Source of the DNA: JABDPF01 sp037384065
Lineage (GTDB): Bacteria > Pseudomonadota > Gammaproteobacteria > Xanthomonadales > SZUA-36
Direction: 5' to 3'
NCBI GenBank assembly: GCA_037384065.1
Contig: JARROJ010000002.1
Location: forward strand, 14,279 to 78,278
DNA: 64,000 bases
Both the position numbers and the translations under genes were made by a program. The notes beneath the pieces were generated by a model. It saw only the letters and a list, made by a program, of their open reading frames with translations, was not told where the DNA came from and did not search any database. The number at the start of each line of letters is the position of its first letter. Position 1 is the first letter of the stretch. This document shows positions 36,379 to 46,003 of this stretch, piece after piece.

Positions 36379-37670
36379 AGCACCCGAAACGATTCCTTCT
36401 GCTGGCCTGCCTGCTCCTGAGCGTCGCCCTGCCCGCGGCGGAACCTCCGCCCGATGCCGCCGCTGCACCGCTCGACGTGCCGGCGGAGACGACGCTCGAC
36501 CCCGCGCAGACCGTCCGGGAACTCGAATTGCTGGCCGCGCCCATGACCCTGGAGCAACTCGAAAAGGAGGCCGCGCGGTGGCAGGAACTCGTCCAGCAGT
36601 CGATGGCGCGCATCGCGAACCTGAAAGTGGCTGCGCTGAGCGCGGAGGGCGAAGAGGCCGAACGCCTGCTAACGGCGATCAACGAAAACGCCAGCGAGCG
36701 CAATACGCTGATCGGTCAGGCCCGCGTCATCCTCGACTCGATGGAACTCAAGGGCGCGGACCCGGAGCTGCTCAAAGGCTACCGGCAATACGTGTCCGGC
36801 GCGCTGGCGGCCGAGATCAAGGCCACCGACTTCCGCACCACGGTCCGTGAAATCGTCGACTGGGCGGCGTCCCGCGACGGCGGTATCGGTTTCATGCTCA
36901 AGTCGGCCGGCATCGTCGTCGCCCTCGTCATACTGTGGCTGGTCGCCCGGCTGGTCCGCGCCCTGGCGGCGCGCGGAATCCGCCGCATGACCCGCCTGTC
37001 CCACCTGTTGCAGGAGTTTCTGCTCAAGACCGTCTTCTGGCTGTCGTTCCTGGTCGGCCTGTTGATCGTGCTCTCCATGCTGGGTGTCAACATCACCCCG
37101 CTGTTCGCAGTCGTCGGCGGCGCCAGCTTCATCCTGGCCTTCGCCATGCAGGAAACCCTGGGTAACCTCGCCTCGGGCCTGATGATCATGATCAACAAGC
37201 CGTTCGACGTCGGCGACCTGATCAACACCAACAGCGTGCTCGGCAAGGTCGAGTCGGTGAGCATCGTCTCGACCACGGTGCGCACCATCGACAACCAGGT
37301 GGTGATCCTGCCCAACTCCTCGGTCTGGGGCAGCATCATCACGAACGTCACCGTCAGCCCGACCCGGAGGGTGGACCTGGTGTTCGGTATCGGGTACGGC
37401 GACGACATCGACAAGGCAAGCAGCGTGCTCGAGCGCGTGGTGCGCGCGCATCCGATGGTGCTCGAGGATCCCGAGCCCGTGATCAAGGTGCACGAACTGG
37501 CCGATTCCTCGGTCAATTTCGTGGTCCGGCCGTGGGCCGAAACCGAGAACTACTGGCAGGTTTACTGGGACCTGACGCGACAGGTCAAACAGGCCTTCGA
37601 CGCCGAGGGGATCACGATCCCGTTCCCGCAACGCGACGTGCACTTCTACCGCGAGACGCCGGAATCCTGA
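36375..37670 (+). CDS. MscS-type mechanosensitive channel
   Basis: This is a 431-residue channel. A cleavable signal peptide (LLLACLLLSVALPAAE) and a coiled-coil-rich periplasmic segment (about 45-150) precede three membrane helices at about 175-260. The pore helix and MscS beta domain follow (GGASFILAFAMQETLGNLASG, NKPFDVGDLI). The large N-terminal extension makes it a member of the longer, KefA-like or MscS-like class. It overlaps the MOSC gene by ATGA. It probably relieves turgor during hypo-osmotic shock. Confidence 0.9.
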   Translation: MKHPKRFLLLACLLLSVALPAAEPPPDAAAAPLDVPAETTLDPAQTVRELELLAAPMTLEQLEKEAARWQELVQQSMARIANLKVAALSAEGEEAERLLTAINENASERNTLIGQARVILDSMELKGADPELLKGYRQYVSGALAAEIKATDFRTTVREIVDWAASRDGGIGFMLKSAGIVVALVILWLVARLVRALAARGIRRMTRLSHLLQEFLLKTVFWLSFLVGLLIVLSMLGVNITPLFAVVGGASFILAFAMQETLGNLASGLMIMINKPFDVGDLINTNSVLGKVESVSIVSTTVRTIDNQVVILPNSSVWGSIITNVTVSPTRRVDLVFGIGYGDDIDKASSVLERVVRAHPMVLEDPEPVIKVHELADSSVNFVVRPWAETENYWQVYWDLTRQVKQAFDAEGITIPFPQRDVHFYRETPES

Positions 37671-37689
37671 CGGCGCGGCGACGGGCGAA

Positions 37690-38349
37690 TCAGTCGCGGT
37701 TGAACAGTTGGTCGAGTTTCTGGGCCGCCTTCGCCTTCATCAGTTCGATCGCGGCCGCCTTTGCGGCCTCGTCCAGGATTTCGCGGGCGATTTGCTGGCC
37801 GACTTCCTGGGGCGTACCGCGAATCTCGCGCAGTTCGACCGTATCCACTCGAAGATCCGTGTAGAGGTCCAGGGTCGTCGATTCGAGCGCGGCGCGTGAC
37901 GAGTTCATCCGGAAATGATGTATGACGATGACCGGCGGCGCGGCGGAGTCGTCCTGCGGCGACGTGACGTCCTGCTCGGCGGCACGCAGCAACCGATCGA
38001 TATTGGTGTCGCCATCGATTTCCTCGATCACCATCTCCGGATTTTCGATGACCACCCGGCGAACCTCCAGGGTGCCGTAGTCGACCGCGGCCTCGATGCC
38101 CCGCAGCGTGAGCGCATTGGGATTCCGGAAACCGGCCGGGTTGGCGATCTCGATGTCGCTGATGGTCAGCGAACCGTTTTTCAGATCGGTCCGAACGGCC
38201 CCGACCCGAACCTCGGTGCCCAGCGAACGCTCGGCAACCTGTTCGATCTGCTGCCGAATGACGCCGTCGAGACGAAAGGTCAGGAAATACCAGGCCCCGC
38301 CCGCGGCGACGAGCAGCAACAGCAAGAGAATACCGATGATTTTTTTCAT
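37690..38349 (-). CDS. Short AsmA-like inner-membrane protein
   Basis: This 219-residue protein has one N-terminal transmembrane anchor (IIGILLLLLLVAAGGAWYFL) and an AsmA-like periplasmic domain (VRVGAVRTDLKNGSLTISDIEIANPAGF, VVIENPEMVIEEIDGDTNIDRLL). Full AsmA proteins exceed 500 residues and carry lipids between membranes. This one keeps only the N-terminal module, so it may be a partner or a specialised variant. It converges with mscS and diverges from ubiE. Confidence 0.75.
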   Translation of the reverse strand: MKKIIGILLLLLLVAAGGAWYFLTFRLDGVIRQQIEQVAERSLGTEVRVGAVRTDLKNGSLTISDIEIANPAGFRNPNALTLRGIEAAVDYGTLEVRRVVIENPEMVIEEIDGDTNIDRLLRAAEQDVTSPQDDSAAPPVIVIHHFRMNSSRAALESTTLDLYTDLRVDTVELREIRGTPQEVGQQIAREILDEAAKAAAIELMKAKAAQKLDQLFNRD

Positions 38350-38478
38350 GCGACCCCTCCCGAACGCGGTAAGGCTTCATTTTCCTTGCCCGTGACCCGC
38401 ACGTCCAGTGCGCCGGCGCAAAGGCGGTTACCCGCCGCCCGGTTGCGGCGCTACAATAAGCGCTCCCGAGGACACGCC

Positions 38479-39234
38479 ATGACCCAGCAAAGCGACAAAA
38501 CGACACATTTCGGCTACCGCGAGGTACCGGTGGAAGAAAAGGCCAGCCTGGTCCACGAGGTTTTTCGTTCCGTGGCCGGTAATTACGACCTGATGAACGA
38601 CCTGATGTCGCTGGGCGTCCACCGCGCCTGGAAAGCGGACTTCGCCGCGCACAGCGGCGTGCAGACCGGCGATCGCGTGCTGGACCTGGCCGGCGGAACC
38701 GGCGACATTTCCGCGCTGATGAGCCGCCGCGTCGGCGATGCCGGGCTGGTGGTGCTGACCGACATCAACGAGGCGATGCTGGACGTCGGGCGGCGCCGCC
38801 TGGAAGACCGCGGCATCGTCAGCAACATCCGCTGCGCCCTGGTCGACGCGGAGCACCTGCCGTTTCGTGACGGCGAGTTCGACGCGGTCACCATCGCCTT
38901 CGGCCTGCGCAACGTCACCGACAAGGATGCCGCCCTGCGCGAGATGCGCCGCGTCCTGCGACCGGGCGGGCGCGCGTTGATCCTCGAATTCTCGCAGGTC
39001 CGGGCCGAGCCCCTCAAGCCGCTGTACGAGGCCTGGTCGTTCAACGTGCTGCCGCTGCTCGGCAAGCTGGTCGCCAACGACGAGGCGAGCTACCGCTACC
39101 TCGCCGAGAGCATCCGCAAGCACCCGCCGCAGGAAGAACTGGCGGAAATGATGCGCACGGCGGGCTTCGCCGAGGTGCGCTACCGGAACCTGACCGGCGG
39201 CATCGTCGCGATCCACGTTGGCACGAGGTCCTGA
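38479..39234 (+). CDS. ubiE: Ubiquinone/menaquinone methyltransferase UbiE
   Basis: This is a 251-residue C-methyltransferase of ubiquinone synthesis. The family N-terminus THFGYREVPVEEKASLV, the SAM motif LDLAGGTGDIS and the signatures VTIAFGLRNVTD and RVLRPGGRALILEFS are all present. It begins the ubiE-ubiJ-ubiB operon (2 bp, then a 4-bp overlap). Confidence 0.97.
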   Translation: MTQQSDKTTHFGYREVPVEEKASLVHEVFRSVAGNYDLMNDLMSLGVHRAWKADFAAHSGVQTGDRVLDLAGGTGDISALMSRRVGDAGLVVLTDINEAMLDVGRRRLEDRGIVSNIRCALVDAEHLPFRDGEFDAVTIAFGLRNVTDKDAALREMRRVLRPGGRALILEFSQVRAEPLKPLYEAWSFNVLPLLGKLVANDEASYRYLAESIRKHPPQEELAEMMRTAGFAEVRYRNLTGGIVAIHVGTRS

Positions 39235-39236
39235 CC

Positions 39237-39890
39237 GTGCCCCGGGATGACGCGAAATCCTACCGCACGCCCCTGCCCGGCCTGCTGGCCGCGCTGCTGG
39301 AAACCGGCATCAACCGCGCGCTGGCGCTGGATCCGGAATCGGAAGCGCGCCTGCAGCGCCTGGCCGACCGCATGCTGCAACTCGACATCGAGGGCGTCGG
39401 CATCACGCTGTTCATCGCGTTCACGACGCGCCGGGTCGAGGTCGGCACGCGGTCCGCGCACGAACCGGACACCGTGATCGCCGGCTCACCGTTCGCGCTG
39501 TTCGCGATGGCCGCGCCCGAAGGGGCCGGCAACTGGACCACGTCCGATTCGCGCGTGACGATCACCGGGGACGCCAACCTCGCCCGCGACCTGGAGCGCC
39601 TGTTCTCGCAACTCGATCCCGACTGGGAAGGCAGCCTGTCGCGACTGCTCGGCGACGTCTGGGGATACCAGGTGGCGGCCGGGCTGCGCACCGGCGCCGA
39701 CCAGGCGCGTCGCAGCGCTACCGAGGCCGGCGAAATGGTGCGGGAGTTCGTCACCCGCGAAGGCGGTCCCGTCGTTCGCGAAGAGGAACTGGCCCGTTTC
39801 ACGGCCGACGTCGACGATCTGCAGAACATGCTGGCGCGTCTCGAGCGGCGCCTGGCCGGGCCTGACCGCAACGGAAACCCGGGTTCGTGA
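39237..39890 (+). CDS. ubiJ: UbiJ accessory factor (SCP2-like)
   Basis: This is a 217-residue SCP2-domain protein that organises the soluble Ubi complex with UbiK and may bind the lipid intermediates. The N-terminus (LPGLLAALLETGINRALALDP) and VTITGDANLARDLERLFSQLDPDWEGSL are typical. A C-terminal helical region (EEELARFTADVDDLQNMLARLERRL) is probably a coiled coil. The start is GTG two bases after ubiE, and the stop overlaps the GTG of ubiB. Confidence 0.93.
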   Translation: MPRDDAKSYRTPLPGLLAALLETGINRALALDPESEARLQRLADRMLQLDIEGVGITLFIAFTTRRVEVGTRSAHEPDTVIAGSPFALFAMAAPEGAGNWTTSDSRVTITGDANLARDLERLFSQLDPDWEGSLSRLLGDVWGYQVAAGLRTGADQARRSATEAGEMVREFVTREGGPVVREEELARFTADVDDLQNMLARLERRLAGPDRNGNPGS

Positions 39891-41548
39891 TTCACGGCCT
39901 GAAACAGTTCGGCCGGCTGCTGAAGATCAGCGCGATCCTGGCCCGCTACCGGCTGGACGAGTTCCTGGAGGCCACGCACCTGTACCGGCCCATGAGCCTG
40001 CTCCGCGTGCTGGCGCCCTGGGGGGCGCGCGGCGTGGCCGACAAGCCCCGCGGCGAACGCCTGCGCCTCGCGCTTTACGAGATGGGCCCGATTTACGTGA
40101 AGTTCGGGCAGATCGTTTCCACCCGGCGCGACCTGGTGCCGCCGGACATCGCCGACGCGCTGGCGGAACTGCAGGACCGCGTGCCGCCGTTCCCGGGCGC
40201 GGAGGCGCAGGCGATCGTGGAACAGGCGCTCGGCCGGCCGGTCGCTGAACTGTTCGCCGCCTTCGATCCCGAACCGCTGGCCTCGGCGTCGATCGCGCAG
40301 GTCCATGCGGCGACCCTGACGGACGACCGCGAAGTGGTGGTCAAGGTCGTGCGCCCCGGCATCCGGCGCCAGATCCGGCGCGACATCGACCTGCTGATGG
40401 TCATCGCGCGACTGGCCGAGAAGTACTGGGAAAGCGGCGCACGGGTCAAGCCGACCCAGTTCGTGCGCGAGTTCGAGATGTTCATCTTCGACGAACTGGA
40501 CATGAACCGGGAAGCGGCCAACGCCTCTGCGCTGCGGCACAATTTCGAGGGCTCGAAGGAGCTCTACGTGCCGGAAATCTACTGGCCGTACTGCAAGGAA
40601 CGCGTGCTGGTCATGGAGCGCATCCACGGCATCCCGATCAGCGACGTGAAGGCCTTGCGCGAGGCCGGCGTGAACATGGAGAAACTGGCCAAAACGGGGA
40701 TCCGCGTGTTCTACACCCAGGTGTTCCGCGACAACCTGTTCCACGCCGACATGCATCCCGGCAACATTTTCGTCGATGTCAGCGACCCCGAGAACGCGAG
40801 CTACATCGCGCTCGATTTCGGCATCGTCGCCAGCCTGTCGGAGAAGGACCTGTACTTCATCTCGGAAAACTTCCTGGCGATGTTCAACCGGGATTACCTG
40901 CGTGTCGCCCTGCTGCACCAGGAAGCCGGCTGGGTGCCGCACGACACGCGACTGGAAGAACTCGAGGCATCGATCCGCGCGGTCGGCGAACCGACCTTCG
41001 CGCGGCCGCTGAACGAGATTTCGTTCGGCGAACTGATGCTCAAGCTGTTCGAGGTCGCCTACCGCTTCAAGCTGAACATCCAGCCGCAGCTGATCATGCT
41101 GCAGAAGACCCTGCTCAACATCGAGGGCCTGGGCCGCGAACTGTTCCCGGACCTGGACGTGCTGGAAGCGTCCAAGCCCGAACTCGAACGCATCCTGCGC
41201 GAGAAGCACGGCCTGGACAGCGCGGCGAAGGAACTGCGTGAGCGCCTGCCGGTGTGGCTCAGCAAGGCCCCGGACATGCCCGGGCTGCTCCACGACTACC
41301 TGAAACAGGCGACCTCGGGAAAGCTGGTCACGCGCATCGATGCGGCGGACCTGGCCGAACTGCGGCAATCCGACCGGCAGGCCCGGCGCATCCTGGCCCG
41401 CGCCGTCACGGGCGGCGCGCTGTTCCTGGGCGGCATGCTGATGACCGTGTTTGAAACCGGCCCCTGGTTCCTGGGAGATTTCTCGGTGCCCGGCCTGCTG
41501 TTGCTCACGACGGGCGCCTGGCTGATGTTGCGCTCCGGTCGGGCCTGA
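39887..41548 (+). CDS. ubiB: UbiB atypical kinase/ATPase
   Basis: This is a 553-residue ADCK/UbiB family protein needed for ubiquinone synthesis. The signature KxGQ is in YVKFGQIVSTRRDLVP. The Ala-rich nucleotide loop is LASASIAQVHAA. Catalytic residues sit in HADMHPGNIFV and ALDFGIV. Two C-terminal membrane helices (ARAVTGGALFLGGMLMTVF and the last 25 residues) anchor it. The start is GTG within the ubiJ stop. Confidence 0.97.
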   Translation: MIHGLKQFGRLLKISAILARYRLDEFLEATHLYRPMSLLRVLAPWGARGVADKPRGERLRLALYEMGPIYVKFGQIVSTRRDLVPPDIADALAELQDRVPPFPGAEAQAIVEQALGRPVAELFAAFDPEPLASASIAQVHAATLTDDREVVVKVVRPGIRRQIRRDIDLLMVIARLAEKYWESGARVKPTQFVREFEMFIFDELDMNREAANASALRHNFEGSKELYVPEIYWPYCKERVLVMERIHGIPISDVKALREAGVNMEKLAKTGIRVFYTQVFRDNLFHADMHPGNIFVDVSDPENASYIALDFGIVASLSEKDLYFISENFLAMFNRDYLRVALLHQEAGWVPHDTRLEELEASIRAVGEPTFARPLNEISFGELMLKLFEVAYRFKLNIQPQLIMLQKTLLNIEGLGRELFPDLDVLEASKPELERILREKHGLDSAAKELRERLPVWLSKAPDMPGLLHDYLKQATSGKLVTRIDAADLAELRQSDRQARRILARAVTGGALFLGGMLMTVFETGPWFLGDFSVPGLLLLTTGAWLMLRSGRA

Positions 41549-41555
41549 AGGCCCG

Positions 41556-42239
41556 TCAGCGCCGCAGGATCGCCCACCAACGGGCGATGTTGAGCAGGCT
41601 CATCAGAGAGGCCGCGACGTAGGTCATCGCGGCGGCCTTGAGCAGACGGCGCGCATGCCGCGCGTCCGAGCGGTAGAGAACCCCGTGCTTTTTCAGCGCC
41701 GGCATGGCCCGGCCGAAACTGGCGTCGAGCTCGGTCGGCAGGGTCAACAGGTGCACGGCCACGGCCGCGCCGAGCGTCAAAAAGCCGCCGACGAACATCA
41801 GCAGACCCGCGAACGGCAGGCGCGTGACCCCGACGATCAGCGGAATGCCCATCATCAGGGCGGCGCCGAGCTTTTCCAGCGGAGCCACCCACCGCACCAG
41901 CCGCGTACGCCAGCGCAACGGCGCGTAGGCTTCCGCGTCCTGCAGCGCGTGGCCGACCTCGTGGGCGGCGATCGTCGTCGCCGTCAGCGAACGGCCGTGG
42001 TAATTGTCCGCCGACAGGCGCACGACGCGTGCCATCGGATCGTAGTGGTCGCCCTGCTCGGTCGACTCGACGGCGACGGCCTGCAGGCCGTGCGCATCCA
42101 GCAGTTGCCGCGCCGTTTGCGCGCCGGTCGCCTCGTAGCGGTCGGCAGGCCGGCTGTAGCGCCGGATCACCCGCTTGACCCACAGCTGCGGCCCGGCGAC
42201 CAGGGCCAGTATGACGAGCGTCAGGATCAGGAACTGCAT
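41556..42239 (-). CDS. YugP-type membrane zinc metallopeptidase
   Basis: This is a 227-residue integral membrane protein of the YugP/DUF zinc-metallopeptidase family. HEVGH at 93-97 gives the zinc ligands and catalytic Glu. A hydrophobic N-terminal segment and three further membrane helices surround it, and the family motif VVRLSADNYHGRSLTA is intact. The substrate is unknown. It converges with ubiB. Confidence 0.87.
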   Translation of the reverse strand: MQFLILTLVILALVAGPQLWVKRVIRRYSRPADRYEATGAQTARQLLDAHGLQAVAVESTEQGDHYDPMARVVRLSADNYHGRSLTATTIAAHEVGHALQDAEAYAPLRWRTRLVRWVAPLEKLGAALMMGIPLIVGVTRLPFAGLLMFVGGFLTLGAAVAVHLLTLPTELDASFGRAMPALKKHGVLYRSDARHARRLLKAAAMTYVAASLMSLLNIARWWAILRR

Positions 42240-42263
42240 CGCATTATCCGTTCAAACCCCGAA

Positions 42264-44051
42264 TCACAATATGGGCTCCAGGAAAAAGAAAAAGGAGCCG
42301 ATGAAAATCACCAGCAGCTGCCGGCGCGTTCTCACGACCTCGGGAAAGCTGCCCATCGGGTAGTAATGGCGATAGAAATCGGGATGGCCGGGCGGCAACG
42401 GCTCCTTGCCGGGCAGCAGTTCGTACACCCAGGTTTCGCCCCAGGGCCAGGCTTCTTCGTCGCCGATGGTGCCGGGCGGCGACTGCGCCGCGCGCGCGGC
42501 CTGTTCATCCGTGGGACGCAGCGCCACGACCCAGCTGTTCTGTGGCTCGATGTCGCGCCGGATCAGCGCTTCCAGGCGGGCGGCGAAGGGTTCGTCCCAG
42601 ATGATCAGGCCGTTCTCGGTGTTGAACCCTTCGGAGCGCGGGTCGAAGTTGTGCGAACCGATCATGGCGACGCGGCCATCGACCACCATCGACTTGGAAT
42701 GCAGTCCGACGCGGGGCGAGGGCATCGGAATCGTCGAATCGTCGCCCGAGACGACGGACTTGCTGTGCACCCCGTTTTTCTTCTCCTCGATCAGGCGCCG
42801 CCAGCGCGGAAAGAAGTCGGGGGCGTCGCCCGGGTAGGGTTTGAATTCGTGCATCCGAAAACCGAGATTCTCGACATAGCGGTGCTTGTGCCGGTGGGTA
42901 TTGGCGTACACGGTGTCGGCGTCGGTCGAGGCCAGGGAGTTGGTCGAGAACACCAGTTCGAGTTCCGGCGACGCCTCGCGCAATTCCCGGAACATCTTGC
43001 GCGCGCGTCGCGACAGGACCATGTACGGCGACTGGATCAGCACCGAGTGGCGGGCGGATTGCAGCACCTCGTAAATCTGGCGCGAGATGTCCGCCGATTC
43101 GTCATCGACCGCGCCCGTGTGCTTGCGGGGGGCATCGGCAAAATACTCGAGCCGGTCGACCGCCAGCGCGGGTTCGACGAACAGGGCGGCCATGCGGCTG
43201 CGCATCCCGATCTCCGCCAGCACCGGCCGCAGGCGCGCCGGCGGCTGGTAGGGCGGCAACGGCCCCGGTTCGCTGTTCAACAACACGCGCGCCACGTCCC
43301 GCAGGTGCTGGACCGGAACCGTGCGCGGGCTGGTCCAGAACCACTCGAACGATTCCCGCATCTCACGGGCCGCGGGACCAAACACGGCAACGTCGCGGTC
43401 CTTGAACAGGTAGTTGGTGTCGTAATCGAAATAACGGTCGGCGATATTGCGCCCCCCGACCACGCCGACAGCGCCGTCGACCACCTGCAGCTTGTTGTGC
43501 ATGCGCTGGTTGACGTTGCGGAAACAGCAGGCGATCCCGGTCAGCCAATCGTGTTTGGCCATTTTCGCCTTGTGGAAGGTCGGGTTGTAGAACCGCACCT
43601 GGAGGTTGCGATGCGACAGGGCCAAACGCACCAGGTACTCCGCATCGGAGAAGGAGAACATCTGGTCCAGCAGCAGGCGCACGCGCACGCCGCGGCGCGC
43701 CGCGTCCAGCAATTCGTTCAGGAACAACTCGCCGGTATCGTCCTTGCGCAGGATGAAGTTCTGCACGTCGATCGATTCGCGGGCCGCCCGGATCAGGTGC
43801 AGGCGCAACAGCAATGCGTCCTCACCGTTTTCGACCAGCGTGACGTGGTGGCGGCCGGCCGCGCTGTTGATCTGGCCGAGTTCGAGCAGCGGTGACGGCA
43901 CGGCGCAGCGATCCGGCGCCGACGCGCAGTTCTGCGCGACCTCCTGGTGCTGCGCGACGTAGGTGTCGATCTCGACCCTTTTCCGCTCCGGCAGGGCGCA
44001 GGCCGAGAGCAGCAGCATGGCCGCCAGGAGAATGAAGACGCGAGGATGCAC
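42264..44051 (-). CDS. Lipoprotein phospholipase D family protein (ClsC-like)
   Basis: This is a 595-residue PLD-superfamily protein with a lipobox LLSAC (Cys18). Two HKD motifs are present: HNKLQVVDGAVGVVGG from about 185 and HSKSMVVDGRVAMIGS from about 451. A final hydrophobic tail (LLVIFIGSFFFFLEPIL) is an extra feature. E. coli ClsC (YmdC) makes cardiolipin from phosphatidylglycerol and phosphatidylethanolamine; this protein is about 120 residues longer. Thus cardiolipin synthase or another phosphatidyltransferase are both possible. The start is a GTG at 44051, directly after the PPTase stop. Confidence 0.86.
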   Translation of the reverse strand: MHPRVFILLAAMLLLSACALPERKRVEIDTYVAQHQEVAQNCASAPDRCAVPSPLLELGQINSAAGRHHVTLVENGEDALLLRLHLIRAARESIDVQNFILRKDDTGELFLNELLDAARRGVRVRLLLDQMFSFSDAEYLVRLALSHRNLQVRFYNPTFHKAKMAKHDWLTGIACCFRNVNQRMHNKLQVVDGAVGVVGGRNIADRYFDYDTNYLFKDRDVAVFGPAAREMRESFEWFWTSPRTVPVQHLRDVARVLLNSEPGPLPPYQPPARLRPVLAEIGMRSRMAALFVEPALAVDRLEYFADAPRKHTGAVDDESADISRQIYEVLQSARHSVLIQSPYMVLSRRARKMFRELREASPELELVFSTNSLASTDADTVYANTHRHKHRYVENLGFRMHEFKPYPGDAPDFFPRWRRLIEEKKNGVHSKSVVSGDDSTIPMPSPRVGLHSKSMVVDGRVAMIGSHNFDPRSEGFNTENGLIIWDEPFAARLEALIRRDIEPQNSWVVALRPTDEQAARAAQSPPGTIGDEEAWPWGETWVYELLPGKEPLPPGHPDFYRHYYPMGSFPEVVRTRRQLLVIFIGSFFFFLEPIL

Positions 44052-44053
44052 GC

Positions 44054-44836
44054 CTACGCGGCCCGCTCCATCGGCGCCAGCCTTCGCGCCACGAGGTTGT
44101 CGATGGGCCCGGGCAAGGCCAGCGCGCCCAGGAATTCCTGCTCCGGATGCAACAACACCAGCGACCAGCGGGCCGCCGTGTCGCCGTCGAAATCCAGCAC
44201 GGCCGGCGGGGCCGCCAGGTCCGTCTCGACCGTGAACCGGCACAACTGGTTGGCGATGCCCAGGCCGGACGCCTTGACGACCGCCTCCTTGCAGGCCCAG
44301 GTACGCAGGAAGGCGGCATGCAGCCCGGCGGGCGCCATCCTGGCCAGCGCGTCCGATTCGGTTTCACTGAAGTAGCGGGCGGCCACGCCGCGCGCGTTGT
44401 GCGCCCGGCGACGCCGTGGCTCCAGATCGACACCGACATGGTGCGTCGATGAACACCCGAGCAGCAATCGGTCACCGCTCTTGGCCATGCTGAAATGTAA
44501 CGTCACGTCGTGTTTCGAGGCGTCCAGCACCGGCTTGCCCCGCGGGTTGCGGACCAGGCTGACCGCTTTTCCGGGAACGCCGAGATACGCACCCAGCAAC
44601 AGGCGCAGGTAGAACCGGCGGGCGAAGCGCAGCTGGCCCCGCGTCAGGCGCAGACGGTGCTCCGCGACCGAATGGCTGTCCAACGCGGCCTGCAACGAGG
44701 CCGAAAGCAACCCCAGGTCCAGGTGCCAGACGTGGACATCGTCGCCCTGCGGGCGTTCCAGGTGCTGCAATGGCAGCGCCTGCGGCGTGAAATCCGCGGG
44801 ACGCGCGGCAGCGAATCGTGTGACGTCAAAATCCAT
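44054..44836 (-). CDS. 4'-phosphopantetheinyl transferase, Sfp type
   Basis: This is a 260-residue enzyme that converts apo carrier proteins to holo form by adding phosphopantetheine from CoA. The magnesium site is GVDLEP (Asp137, Glu139) and the CoA/catalytic motif is WACKEAVVKASG at 180-191. The usual FNLSHS region reads HFSMAKSG at 114-121, an unusual variant. It is divergent from oleA, and its stop is next to the PLD start. It may serve secondary-metabolite carriers elsewhere, since no carrier protein is encoded here and the Ole pathway needs none. Confidence 0.9.
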   Translation of the reverse strand: MDFDVTRFAAARPADFTPQALPLQHLERPQGDDVHVWHLDLGLLSASLQAALDSHSVAEHRLRLTRGQLRFARRFYLRLLLGAYLGVPGKAVSLVRNPRGKPVLDASKHDVTLHFSMAKSGDRLLLGCSSTHHVGVDLEPRRRRAHNARGVAARYFSETESDALARMAPAGLHAAFLRTWACKEAVVKASGLGIANQLCRFTVETDLAAPPAVLDFDGDTAARWSLVLLHPEQEFLGALALPGPIDNLVARRLAPMERAA

Positions 44837-44986
44837 CGGGTATGCGTTGCAGCGTGCCGGCCGGAAGTGCCCGACCGGTTGCGCACCCAGTCTAGCGCAT
44901 GACCCGCCGCGATTGAATCGCGCTGCGGCTTGAAGCCCGCGCCCGCCGGCTATACCTTAGACACTTCACACGCCTCGGCTCACCCC

Positions 44987-46003
44987 ATGAAATTCAAGCA
45001 CGTCGTTATCCAGTCCCTTGCGGCCGTCGAGCCGCCCATACGCGTCACGTCGCGGGAAATCGAGCAGAAACTGGCGCCGACGCTGGCCCGGCTCGGCATC
45101 CGCGACAACCTGCTCGAGGAAGTGTCCGGCATCGGTGCGCGCCGTTTCTGGGAAAAAGGCACCAGCCCGTCCGACGCGGCCACGCTGGCCGCCGAAAAGG
45201 CGCTGGACCAGGCCGGGATCGACCGCGGCAAGGTCGGCGTGATCATCAACACGTCGGTGTGCCGCGATTACCTGGAACCCTCGACCGCCTGCATCGTGCA
45301 CGGCAACCTGGGACTGGCCGAGGAGTGCCTCAATTTCGACGTCGGCAACGCCTGCCTGGCGTTCATGAACGGCATGGACATCGCCGCGCGCATGATCGAG
45401 CGCGCCGAGATCGAGTACGCGCTGATCGTGGACGGCGAGTCCAGCCGGCCGGTCACGGAGGCGACCATCGAGCGCATGCTCGACCCGGCCATCACCGCGG
45501 ACCAGTTCCGGGCCGAGTTCGCCTCGCTCACGCTCGGTTCCGGCTCGGCCGCCATGGTCATGGCGCGACGCGAACTGGCGCCCGACGGCCATGCCTACCT
45601 CGGCAGCGTCTCGCGCGCGGCGACCGAGTTCAACGCGCTGTGCCGCGGGCAGATGGACCGCATGGTGACGGATACCCGCGTGCTGCTCAGCGAGGGCCTC
45701 AAACTCGCCGCCAAGACCTTTGGCGCGGCGCGCATCGCGCTCGGCTGGGTGGTCAACGAACTGGACCAGTTCATCATTCACCAGGTAAGCAAGGTGCATA
45801 CCGACTCGCTGGTCAGCCTGCTCGGGCTCGACCCGAAGAAAGTGCACGCGATCTACCCGGAAATGGGGAACGTCGGGCCGGCATCGGTGCCGATCGTGCT
45901 GGCGCGCGCCGTCGAACTCGGCAAGGTTCGCAAGGGCGACCGGGTCGGCCTGCTGGGCATCGGCTCCGGCCTCAACTGCCAGATGGCGGAGGTGGTCTGG
46001 TAG
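44987..46003 (+). CDS. oleA: OleA, acyl-CoA head-to-head condensing enzyme
   Basis: OleA joins two fatty acyl-CoAs by non-decarboxylative Claisen condensation to a beta-keto acid, the first step of long-chain olefin synthesis. The 338-residue thiolase-fold protein has Cys123 in GNACLAF, His265 in FIIHQV and Asn295 in EMGNVG. It also has Glu97 in CRDYLEPS. Each is exactly 20 positions below the Xanthomonas OleA residues Cys143, His285, Asn315 and Glu117, so the assignment is OleA rather than FabH. It starts the oleA-oleB-oleC-oleD operon. Confidence 0.95.
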   Translation: MKFKHVVIQSLAAVEPPIRVTSREIEQKLAPTLARLGIRDNLLEEVSGIGARRFWEKGTSPSDAATLAAEKALDQAGIDRGKVGVIINTSVCRDYLEPSTACIVHGNLGLAEECLNFDVGNACLAFMNGMDIAARMIERAEIEYALIVDGESSRPVTEATIERMLDPAITADQFRAEFASLTLGSGSAAMVMARRELAPDGHAYLGSVSRAATEFNALCRGQMDRMVTDTRVLLSEGLKLAAKTFGAARIALGWVVNELDQFIIHQVSKVHTDSLVSLLGLDPKKVHAIYPEMGNVGPASVPIVLARAVELGKVRKGDRVGLLGIGSGLNCQMAEVVW

